Part shown: one piece after another, positions 1-5,385 of the stretch
Position numbering within the stretch: the stretch's first letter is position 1
Layout: every line of letters begins with the position of its first letter
DNA from: Micrococcales bacterium
Lineage (GTDB): Bacteria; Actinomycetota; Actinomycetes; S36-B12; UBA10799
Length of the DNA stretch: 5,385 nt
Assembly: GCA_023252115.1 (NCBI GenBank)
Contig: JAHEXM010000154.1
Span: 1 to 5,385 of the forward strand
Reading direction: 5' to 3'
Program-made: the position numbers and the translations under genes
The notes under the pieces: generated by a model
What the model was told of the DNA's origin: nothing
The model's database searches: none
Seen by the model: only the letters and a program-made list of their open reading frames with translations

Positions 1-2895
1 TTGCGAGGTGCCGAAAGTTTCTGGGTAACCGGTCCCCAGTATCTCTCGCCGCTGGACCTTGCCTTGGGATTCGGCGTCGCGATGCTTGCTCGTTCACCTC
101 GGCGCGTCTGGCCCTTCATGTTGGCCGTCGCCTTGATCGTCGAAGTTGTCTCTGGCTACCTGTGTCACTATTCCGGAACTCTGACCTGGGCCTGGGCTGC
201 TGTAGCCGTCGTCTCGATGTTGGCAATGGCTTCGCTGTTGTGGGGATTTGGCGTCCGTCGCTTAGCTCGCTGGGAACATCTCGCAATCTTGGCTGCAGTC
301 GCGGCGGGGGTTGCGGTCTTGAGTGCGACGGTGATGATCAGTACCGACTTGTTTGTTGGCTTCCACGCAGTCGGAGCGGTTTGGCGTACCGCATGGGTTG
401 CCCAAACGGCCGGCGTCGTCCTGCTTGCACCGGCAATTTTGGCTGCCAGGCTGCCAGGGCGGCGATTGAGTCTGAGCCGGATTATCGAATTCTCGATCGT
501 ATTCATTATTGGTATCGCACTAGTCGTTCGGGTTTTTGGTTCGCACTACAGCACTCTGCTTGGCGCTTGGGGTGCTCAGTACTTGATTGTGCCGCTGCTG
601 TTGTGGATTGCCGTTCGATTCGGCTTGGCAATTGTTGCCACAACTCTGACGATCCTCAACGTGGTCAGCATCGCTGCAACGATTCACGGGCTCGGCCCAT
701 TTGCCGCGCTGGGATCGACATCGGGATCATTGCTGACATTGCAAGTGTCGATGGTATTGGTTGCCATTGCGGTCTACGCAGTTGCCATCAACGAGGAACA
801 GCGACGATCGAGCGAGTATCGACTACTTGCCGCTCACACGGTGGTTGATTCGTTGCTCGACAACAGCGACGCAATGATTTCGGTCAAGGAATACGGCGGA
901 GAGAGCGATGGTGTTTACACGCTCGCCAATCCTCGCTTTGCAGCGTCGCTTGGCTTGCCTGTTGGGCAGGTTGTTGGTCGCACCGACGTCGAACTGTTTT
1001 CGTCCGAGGACGCTGGACGGGCAATTACCGAAGACCTCGACGTACTTGCCGCTCGACGGTCAAAAGTCTTCATGACCCGAAGCCCCAACACCTCAACCCG
1101 TGGCGAAGGCAACAGTCAAATCTTGTTGGTGACCAAGTTTCCGCTCGCCGATGCAGATGGTCACCTTCGCGCCGTCGGATCAATTGCTTTGGACATTACC
1201 GATCACCGTCGGCGCGAGCGGTTGATGCGGCTGACGTTTGATCAGTCCCCGATTCCGATGGCGCGATTGGCATGGCGTGATGGGCATGCAGGCCAGATCT
1301 TGGATGCGAACCGATCGCTTGGCGAGATGGTTGGCGTGCCGGTATCGCATCTGATCGGATCGAACCTTGATCGCTTTACCCACCCAGAGGAACGTGGCAT
1401 TGCCATCGTTCCCACTGAGGGGCAGCACGGTTCGCCGCGCCGTCGAAAGGCGCGGCTATCTGCGCCGGACGGATCCGAGCTGTGGGTTGCGGTTACTGCG
1501 AACGTCGTCGAACCCGATCGCGCTGATGACGCACTTGATGACGCGTTCGCGCTGGTGATCCTCGAAGACATTACCGCGCAACATGTAGCAGAGATGACGT
1601 TGAAGCAGCAGGCCCTGCACGATGCATTGACCGGCGTACTCAATCGGTACGCATTGCTGGACCGTCTCGAAAGCGCACTCAAGCGGCTTTACCGGACTCC
1701 GTCGTTTGTGGCCGTGTTGTTCTGCGACCTGGACGGCTTCAAGCACCTCAACGACACGTTGGGACACCGAGCCGGCGACCAAATGTTGATTTCGGTTTCC
1801 GAACGCCTACGAGCAGTAATGCGTCCGCATGACACTGTTGCGCGCCTTGGTGGTGATGAGTTCGTGATGGTGTGCGAGGACTTGACCTCACCTGGTGAAG
1901 CTCGCATGATCGGCGACCGGATCCGCGAAGCCATGCGCGCGCCGTTCCGGATCGACAACCGCGAGTACGGCGTTTCCATAAGCGTGGGCATTGCGACGAC
2001 TACTGATCCCGCGACCCAGGCTGAAGACTTGCTTCGCCGCGCGGACTTGGCGATGTACAAAGCGAAAGACAACGGACGAAACCGCGTCGAGTATTACGTC
2101 GAGGAACTCGAGACGCGGGTCGTTGCGCAGGTGGAAGCGACTGAGATGTTGCGCCGCGCTATTGCTGAAGATCGTATGAAGGCGTTTTATCAGCCGATTG
2201 TTTCGATGACCACGGGTGAAGTCGTTGGCGTCGAGGCTCTTGCGCGACTCGTCGACGATGCAGGCGAGATGCGTACACCTGAACACTTCATTGGCGTCGC
2301 CGAAAGCAGCGGGTTAGTGGTGCCGATGGGCGAGGCGGTGTTGGACATCGCGCTTGACCAGTTGGCGATTTGGCGCGAATCGGGAATTTCGCTTCAGCTC
2401 AACGTCAATGTGTCGCCGAGGCAGTTGGCACGGGCAAGTTTTGCTCCGGCAGTATTTGAGCGCCTGATGTCTCGCGGACTTGCACCGGACTTGCTGTGCC
2501 TGGAGGTCACCGAAGGTGCGGTCGTCGATGCAACCGGGCCCACGCTGATTACTCTGCGGCGGTTGCGGTCGTATGGCGTGCATGTCGGGATTGATGACTT
2601 TGGTACGGGTTACTCGAGCCTGACCACGTTGAAGTATTTGCCCGCAGACGTACTCAAAGTTGACCGTAGTTTCGTTGAGGGTCTTGGTCGCGATCCGCAA
2701 GACGCGGCGATTGTTGGTGCGGTGATCAGGGTTGCCCATGACTTGGGTCGTGTCGTTGTGGCCGAAGGAGTAGAGACCGAGATTCAAGCTGACGTTTTGC
2801 GGTCAATGGGATGCGATCAGGTTCAGGGTTTCCGATATGGGCGTCCGGTTCCCGCGGATGAGGTCCAAGCAATGCTCGATCGCCTCGCGCAATAG
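1..2895 (+). CDS. MASE1-PAS-PAS-GGDEF-EAL c-di-GMP signalling protein (5' end probably missing)
   Basis: Predicted inner-membrane enzyme that makes and/or degrades cyclic di-GMP. Residues about 10-265 form a hydrophobic region of roughly eight membrane segments resembling MASE1, including the conserved-looking stretch PLLLWIAVRFG near 198-208. Two PAS domains follow (about 275-405 and 408-530), each ending in a typical DIT motif (DITDHRRRE, EDITAQH). The GGDEF domain (about 535-697) begins with DALTGVLNR, has D576 in CDLDGF, an intact GGDEF at 617-621 and an RxxD inhibitory site (R608-D611) exactly five residues upstream. The EAL domain (about 712-960) keeps E745 (EAL 745-747), N803, E835, E838, D865-D866, K886, E922 and Q942, so phosphodiesterase activity is expected. 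Both catalytic halves look intact, but net direction is not predictable. The frame is open to the first base, which would be a TTG start with no visible ribosome site, and MASE1 domains usually have another membrane segment before this point, so the start likely lies upstream. The stop is TAG. Confidence 0.93.
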   Translation: MRGAESFWVTGPQYLSPLDLALGFGVAMLARSPRRVWPFMLAVALIVEVVSGYLCHYSGTLTWAWAAVAVVSMLAMASLLWGFGVRRLARWEHLAILAAVAAGVAVLSATVMISTDLFVGFHAVGAVWRTAWVAQTAGVVLLAPAILAARLPGRRLSLSRIIEFSIVFIIGIALVVRVFGSHYSTLLGAWGAQYLIVPLLLWIAVRFGLAIVATTLTILNVVSIAATIHGLGPFAALGSTSGSLLTLQVSMVLVAIAVYAVAINEEQRRSSEYRLLAAHTVVDSLLDNSDAMISVKEYGGESDGVYTLANPRFAASLGLPVGQVVGRTDVELFSSEDAGRAITEDLDVLAARRSKVFMTRSPNTSTRGEGNSQILLVTKFPLADADGHLRAVGSIALDITDHRRRERLMRLTFDQSPIPMARLAWRDGHAGQILDANRSLGEMVGVPVSHLIGSNLDRFTHPEERGIAIVPTEGQHGSPRRRKARLSAPDGSELWVAVTANVVEPDRADDALDDAFALVILEDITAQHVAEMTLKQQALHDALTGVLNRYALLDRLESALKRLYRTPSFVAVLFCDLDGFKHLNDTLGHRAGDQMLISVSERLRAVMRPHDTVARLGGDEFVMVCEDLTSPGEARMIGDRIREAMRAPFRIDNREYGVSISVGIATTTDPATQAEDLLRRADLAMYKAKDNGRNRVEYYVEELETRVVAQVEATEMLRRAIAEDRMKAFYQPIVSMTTGEVVGVEALARLVDDAGEMRTPEHFIGVAESSGLVVPMGEAVLDIALDQLAIWRESGISLQLNVNVSPRQLARASFAPAVFERLMSRGLAPDLLCLEVTEGAVVDATGPTLITLRRLRSYGVHVGIDDFGTGYSSLTTLKYLPADVLKVDRSFVEGLGRDPQDAAIVGAVIRVAHDLGRVVVAEGVETEIQADVLRSMGCDQVQGFRYGRPVPADEVQAMLDRLAQ

Positions 2896-2904
2896 GCCCT
2901 GCGT

Positions 2905-2925
2905 CGGGCTCAAGTTGCCCGTTTT
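2905..2925 (+). terminator. Weak Rho-independent terminator candidate after the c-di-GMP gene
   Basis: A five-base-pair GC stem (CGGGC at 2905-2909 with GCCCG at 2917-2921) encloses a seven-base loop and is followed at once by TTTT (2922-2925). It begins ten bases after the TAG stop of the upstream gene, where a terminator is expected. The stem and T-run are both short, so termination may be partial. An overlapping alternative stem (GCCC 2896-2899 with GGGC 2906-2909) would compete with it. Confidence 0.4.
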
Positions 2926-2943
2926 AGCCGGATTTGATCTTAG

Positions 2944-2968
2944 GCCGTTGGAGTTACGGCAATACCGT
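2944..2968 (+). promoter_or_regulatory. Two overlapping, mutually exclusive short hairpins in the intergenic gap
   Basis: GCCGT (2944-2948) can pair with ACGGC (2956-2960) across a seven-base loop; alternatively ACGG (2956-2959) can pair with CCGT (2965-2968) across a five-base loop. The two share the same central bases, so only one can form. The dyads could be a regulator-binding site or a small RNA fold in the leader of the downstream gene, but stems this short also arise by chance. No known riboswitch class is recognised. Confidence 0.2.
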
Positions 2969-2974
2969 TATATC
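2948..2974 (+). promoter_or_regulatory. Weak promoter candidate for the secreted repeat protein
   Basis: TTGGAG (2948-2953) resembles a -35 element and TATATC (2969-2974) a -10 element, with a 15-base spacer that is shorter than the usual 16-18. A start near 2981 would give a leader of about 50 bases. It is the most AT-rich part of the gap, and the downstream gene needs its own promoter if the terminator candidate works. Match quality is poor and the call is positional inference. Confidence 0.2.
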
Positions 2975-3013
2975 GAGGCGCAATCTAGCGTGGATCTACC
3001 TGTTTTTCCGGCT

Positions 3014-3024
3014 AGGTGACGGGA
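3014..3024 (+). promoter_or_regulatory. Shine-Dalgarno-like region before the secreted protein gene
   Basis: AGGTGA (3014-3019) complements the 3' end of 16S rRNA and lies 11 bases before GTG 3031 and 14 before ATG 3034; GGGA (3021-3024) is a weaker match 6 and 9 bases away. The spacing slightly favours the GTG start, but the two starts differ by one residue. An in-frame stop (TAG 3013-3015) limits any upstream extension; the only other in-frame start is GTG 3016, which overlaps AGGTGA and lacks its own ribosome site. Confidence 0.45.
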
Positions 3025-3030
3025 CGGTTT

Positions 3031-3162
3031 GTGATGCGCGCAAAACGTGGTGTTCGCGCGACCGTTTGGTCACGCGCACGCCGTTTTGCGCTCGTTCCGA
3101 TACTCGCGTTGCTCGGTGCCGGGTTGGCGCTGGTTGGCCCCATTGGAACACCTGCCCATGCT
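3031..3162 (+). other. Sec-type signal peptide coding segment
   Basis: The first 44 residues have a long basic n-region (R3, K5, R6, R9, R15, R17, R18), a hydrophobic core (about 19-36, ALVPILALLG followed by AGLALVG) and a c-region ending in PAHA before ATPD, which fits type I signal peptidase cleavage after A44 (AxA rule). There is no lipobox cysteine at the cleavage site. The RR at 17-18 is not followed by the rest of a Tat motif, so Sec export is the simpler reading. Confidence 0.85.
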
Positions 3163-5385
3163 GCGACGCCGGATAGCTGCTTCACGGTCACGATCTCGAC
3201 AATCTCTGGTTACGACAACTCCTGCACCAAGAATGTAGAAATTCCATCGGTGATCAGTGGAACCACAATCACTCAGATCGGGAGTAGCGCATTCCTGGCC
3301 AAGGGCATCGTGAGCGTGGTCATTCCCAATACCGTGACCTCGATTGGATCTAACGCGTTCCAGCAAGATCCTTCCAACGTGGGTAACGCAAATGCAACAT
3401 TGACCAGCGTGACTCTCGGGTCGGGCGTCACCACTATCGGCAACAGTGCTTTCGATAACAACTTATTGACGTCTGTGACCATTCCCAACAGCGTCACTTC
3501 AATCGGCAGCCAAGCATTCAAGAGCGAGGGACCCTTGCCGTTCGTTCAGGGCGCTGGCCAAACGCTGACCAATCTCACCTTTCAGCCTGGTGGTGCTGCT
3601 CCACTAACGATCGGGCAGGAGGCTTTCCGCAACTCGGCCCTAGCAACACTCGATATCCCAGACCGAGTCACCACGATTAGCGATCAAGCGTTTTACGACT
3701 GCACGCTGCTACGGACGCTTCGAATCGGGTCGGGAGTGACGAGTATCGGCGCCAAAGCGTTTCAGACCAACTCCACAGCGAGCAATCCATCAAGTACTGG
3801 CAATCTCACTAAAGCGATCTTTAAGGGAAACAAGCCGTTCTTTGGTGTCCTGTCGACCGGAGTGCCGGCGAGTACCAACCCGTTTAACGCTACTGGTACC
3901 AGCAACTGGTACTGGGTCAATGGCGCGACCGGTTGGGCGTCCAATTCGATTACCAACCACACGATGTCCGCGGTCGATCCGCCAACGGTCACCTCGTTTA
4001 GCCCGACATCGGGCGATATTGCCGGTGGCACTGACGTCACCATTAACGGCACCTACTTCGTGCCAAGCTCAACGGTCACAGTTGGTGGTGTGGCCTGTCC
4101 GGTACAGACGTTCACCAACTCGACATTGCTGACTTGCCGCACTGGTTCAACCGCGACTGCAGGCAGTGGTTTGGCGGTGGAAGTGACTAACCCGATTCCG
4201 CAAGTGGCTACCAAAACCGGCTTCAGCTACTTCAGTGGTCAGTCGGCCGCTATCGGAACAACCACAGTCACCGGCGTTAACGAACTCACGGTGAATTGGA
4301 CCAACCCCGACAACTCTGTTGATGGATTCAGCGTGGAGAAGTCCGCAGACGGGGGTAGCACGTGGAACACGATCTCGAGTGGCAATGGCACATGCGGAGA
4401 TTTGGCAACCAGTTCCTCCGCCAGAACCTCGTGCACTGCCACAAGTTTGACCGCCAACACGAACTACGTATTTCGTGTCACGTCGAGCTACAGCGGAACT
4501 CCCGCTGCAGCGTCTGGCGTATCTGCTTCGGTAACTACAGCCGACGTGCCGGATGTGCCTACGATCGGCACAACAACGGGAACCGGCAATGTGGAACTCA
4601 CAGTCAATTGGACCAACGGGTCATCCCATAACAGCCCGATAACTGGATACACGGTCGAATACGTGACTGGGGGCACAAATCCGGTCGCTGGCGCTTGTGC
4701 CTCGCTGAGTGGATCAGCCACTTCGTGCGCTGTCACCGGGCTTACGGCTGCCACTAACTACCAGTTCCAAGTCAGAGCGACCAACGCCGCGGGATCTTCC
4801 GGCTATTCTTCGCCCTCAATCGGCGTCTTCGCCGCAAATGCACCAGCTCAGGCAACCATTACCTCAGTCAGTGATTCATGTGGCTTCACCTCAGTTGCCT
4901 TCACAGGTGGATCGGGAGCAAACAACTTTCAATACAGCACTGACGCCGGAACGACGTGGTCAACGCGTGGGGATTCCGGCGGCAGTACGTCGCCGCTGAA
5001 AATCACGGGACTGTCAAACAATGGCTCGACTGCGTTGACGACAGGGACTATTTATCCCATCCAAATCCGTCCCATCAGCAGCACCACCATTGGGCCTGCC
5101 AGTTCAACTGCGAATGGCATGTCACGAACGTCGGCTCTATCGGCCCAATCAGCCTTCTACAGCATCCCCACAGGGGTATCCAACGTCAAGATTGTTGCTA
5201 GCGGTGGTGGCGGTGGTGGCGGTGGTGCCCTTGCCGGCCCGTCAGTTACCGGCGGGGTTGGGGGGGTTGGCGGCAAAGTCACCACGACCCAGCCTGTGAC
5301 TGCTGGCCACACATTGGATATCAAGATCGGTGGCGGGGGTTGTGGCGGGGGCACGTTCACTGGCGGGAGCAGTAACGGCGGCGTC
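3031..5385 (+). CDS. Secreted LRR_5/TIG/FN3/glycine-rich surface protein (3' end cut by window)
   Basis: A frame open for 785 codons to the window edge, with no stop seen. Order of parts: signal peptide (1-44); N-cap with C50 and C65; seven BspA-type LRR_5 repeats (about 71-250), each marked by I[GS]xxAF; a C-terminal LRR cap (about 258-306) containing NGATGWAS; an IPT/TIG domain (about 317-401) with SFSPTSG and C356/C369; FN3 domain 1 (about 403-507); FN3 domain 2 (about 508-607); a divergent FN3-like domain (about 609-697) with YSTDAGTTW and ITGL; then a glycine-rich domain (about 702 onward) with IPTGVSNVKIVASGGG and TLDIKIGGGG. Such modules are extracellular, and LRR_5, TIG and FN3 parts typically mediate binding or act as spacers; no catalytic domain is seen. 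Ligand and anchoring are unknown because the C-terminus, where a sortase signal or membrane anchor would sit, is missing. It follows the c-di-GMP gene by 135 bp on the same strand. GTG 3031 is preferred over ATG 3034 by Shine-Dalgarno spacing only. Confidence 0.92.
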   Translation, partial: MMRAKRGVRATVWSRARRFALVPILALLGAGLALVGPIGTPAHAATPDSCFTVTISTISGYDNSCTKNVEIPSVISGTTITQIGSSAFLAKGIVSVVIPNTVTSIGSNAFQQDPSNVGNANATLTSVTLGSGVTTIGNSAFDNNLLTSVTIPNSVTSIGSQAFKSEGPLPFVQGAGQTLTNLTFQPGGAAPLTIGQEAFRNSALATLDIPDRVTTISDQAFYDCTLLRTLRIGSGVTSIGAKAFQTNSTASNPSSTGNLTKAIFKGNKPFFGVLSTGVPASTNPFNATGTSNWYWVNGATGWASNSITNHTMSAVDPPTVTSFSPTSGDIAGGTDVTINGTYFVPSSTVTVGGVACPVQTFTNSTLLTCRTGSTATAGSGLAVEVTNPIPQVATKTGFSYFSGQSAAIGTTTVTGVNELTVNWTNPDNSVDGFSVEKSADGGSTWNTISSGNGTCGDLATSSSARTSCTATSLTANTNYVFRVTSSYSGTPAAASGVSASVTTADVPDVPTIGTTTGTGNVELTVNWTNGSSHNSPITGYTVEYVTGGTNPVAGACASLSGSATSCAVTGLTAATNYQFQVRATNAAGSSGYSSPSIGVFAANAPAQATITSVSDSCGFTSVAFTGGSGANNFQYSTDAGTTWSTRGDSGGSTSPLKITGLSNNGSTALTTGTIYPIQIRPISSTTIGPASSTANGMSRTSALSAQSAFYSIPTGVSNVKIVASGGGGGGGGALAGPSVTGGVGGVGGKVTTTQPVTAGHTLDIKIGGGGCGGGTFTGGSSNGGV
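3241..3780 (+). repeat. Seven-copy BspA-like LRR_5 leucine-rich repeat array
   Basis: The motif I[GS]xxAF occurs at residues 83-88, 105-110, 136-141, 158-163, 194-199, 216-221 and 239-244 of the protein. Each is preceded by a V-T-x or T-I-T-Q-type strand, and several are followed by LTSVTIPNS-like segments. Spacings are 22, 31, 22, 36, 22 and 23 residues, so a 22-23-residue unit is interrupted twice by inserts (about 113-121 and 165-178). This is the BspA/Treponema pallidum-type LRR, which forms a curved extracellular binding surface. Confidence 0.88.
3961..4233 (+). other. IPT/TIG immunoglobulin-like domain coding segment
   Basis: Residues 311-401 contain PPTVTSFSPTSG, GGTDVTINGTYF, STVTVGGVAC, and a closing strand LAVEVTNP, the usual succession of an IPT/TIG fold. 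C356 and C369 are placed to form a disulfide, as in many secreted TIG domains. It bridges the LRR cap and the FN3 tandem and probably acts as a rigid spacer or binding module. Confidence 0.85.
4261..4848 (+). repeat. Tandem pair of fibronectin type III domains with a conserved DNA segment
   Basis: FN3 domain 1 has NELTVNWTN, DGFSVEKSADGG and LTANTNYVFRV; domain 2 has VELTVNWTN, ITGYTVEYV and LTAATNYQFQVRATNAAG. The 24-base segments at 4282-4305 and 4594-4617 are identical at 22 positions and lie 312 bases (104 codons) apart, in keeping with domain duplication. Each domain has a close cysteine pair at the equivalent place (C455/C468 and C556/C566), likely disulfides outside the cell. Confidence 0.85.
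5203..5273 (+). repeat. Low-complexity G-rich tract encoding a polyglycine segment
   Basis: GGTGGTGGC is repeated about 2.7 times (5203-5226), giving eight consecutive glycines, followed by a second G-rich run (5251-5273) that includes seven Gs in a row (5260-5266). It encodes the start of the glycine-rich domain, where glycine loops alternate with short hydrophobic strands (VKIVA, TLDIKI). The tract could slip in replication or be misread in sequencing. Confidence 0.8.

Noticed and set aside
168..506. Minus-strand and alternative-frame open frames within the c-di-GMP gene.
   Set aside because: They are antisense or out-of-frame readings of a gene with clear domains, show basic low-complexity composition, and have no recognisable domain or ribosome site.
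3068..3090. GGTCACGCGCACG resembles the opening of a c-di-GMP (GEMM-I) riboswitch, tempting beside a c-di-GMP gene.
   Set aside because: It lies inside the signal peptide coding region, after the start codon, and the rest of the riboswitch consensus (the conserved tetraloop and second stem) is not present. The match is most likely chance.
2837..3238. Short plus-strand open frames spanning the end of gene 1, the gap and the start of gene 2.
   Set aside because: They overlap the two real genes in other frames, lack ribosome sites and recognisable domains, and are best explained as chance frames.
3273..3521. Minus-strand open frame with repeated LPIEVT/LGM-like segments opposite the LRR array.
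   Set aside because: The periodicity is the mirror image of the LRR_5 repeats on the plus strand, which have a signal peptide and caps and explain the pattern fully.
3241..3780. The regularly spaced repeats considered as a CRISPR array.
   Set aside because: The repeats are degenerate at DNA level, are in frame, and encode the I[GS]xxAF protein motif; there are no identical repeats with unique spacers.
5157..5360. Minus-strand proline-rich open frame at the right end.
   Set aside because: The polyproline is the complement of the glycine codons in the plus-strand glycine-rich domain; nothing else supports a gene.

Overview
The window holds two same-strand genes, both apparently incomplete at the window edges, separated by a 135-bp intergenic gap. 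Gene 1 (1-2895) encodes a membrane-anchored c-di-GMP signalling enzyme with the order MASE1-type membrane sensor, PAS, PAS, GGDEF, EAL. Gene 2 (3031 to the right edge, open without a stop through 785 codons) encodes a large secreted mosaic protein: signal peptide, BspA-type (LRR_5) leucine-rich repeats with N- and C-terminal caps, an IPT/TIG domain, two clear fibronectin type III domains, a third FN3-like domain, and the start of a glycine-rich domain.

Organism: the base composition is moderately GC-rich. The combination of MASE1-PAS-GGDEF-EAL proteins with secreted LRR_5/TIG/FN3/Gly-rich proteins, with the cysteine-paired FN3 style seen here, is most reminiscent of Actinomycetota, perhaps an aquatic lineage such as Acidimicrobiia. 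This is inferred from protein style; no rRNA or other taxonomic marker is present, so it is tentative.

Layout: 1-2895 c-di-GMP enzyme, whose true start may lie left of the window; 2896-3030 intergenic, with a weak terminator-like hairpin, two mutually exclusive short hairpins, a weak promoter candidate and Shine-Dalgarno-like sequence; 3031-5385 secreted repeat protein, cut by the window end. There are no RNA genes, mobile elements, CRISPR arrays or convincing minus-strand genes.

Functional reading: c-di-GMP commonly controls surface attachment, and the neighbour looks like a surface or extracellular binding protein, so a regulatory link is conceivable. The sequence does not prove one: the gap carries a terminator-like element, which argues against a simple operon, and no c-di-GMP riboswitch is visible. 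I see no clearly undescribed system; the most notable item is the domain architecture and internal repeat structure of the secreted protein.
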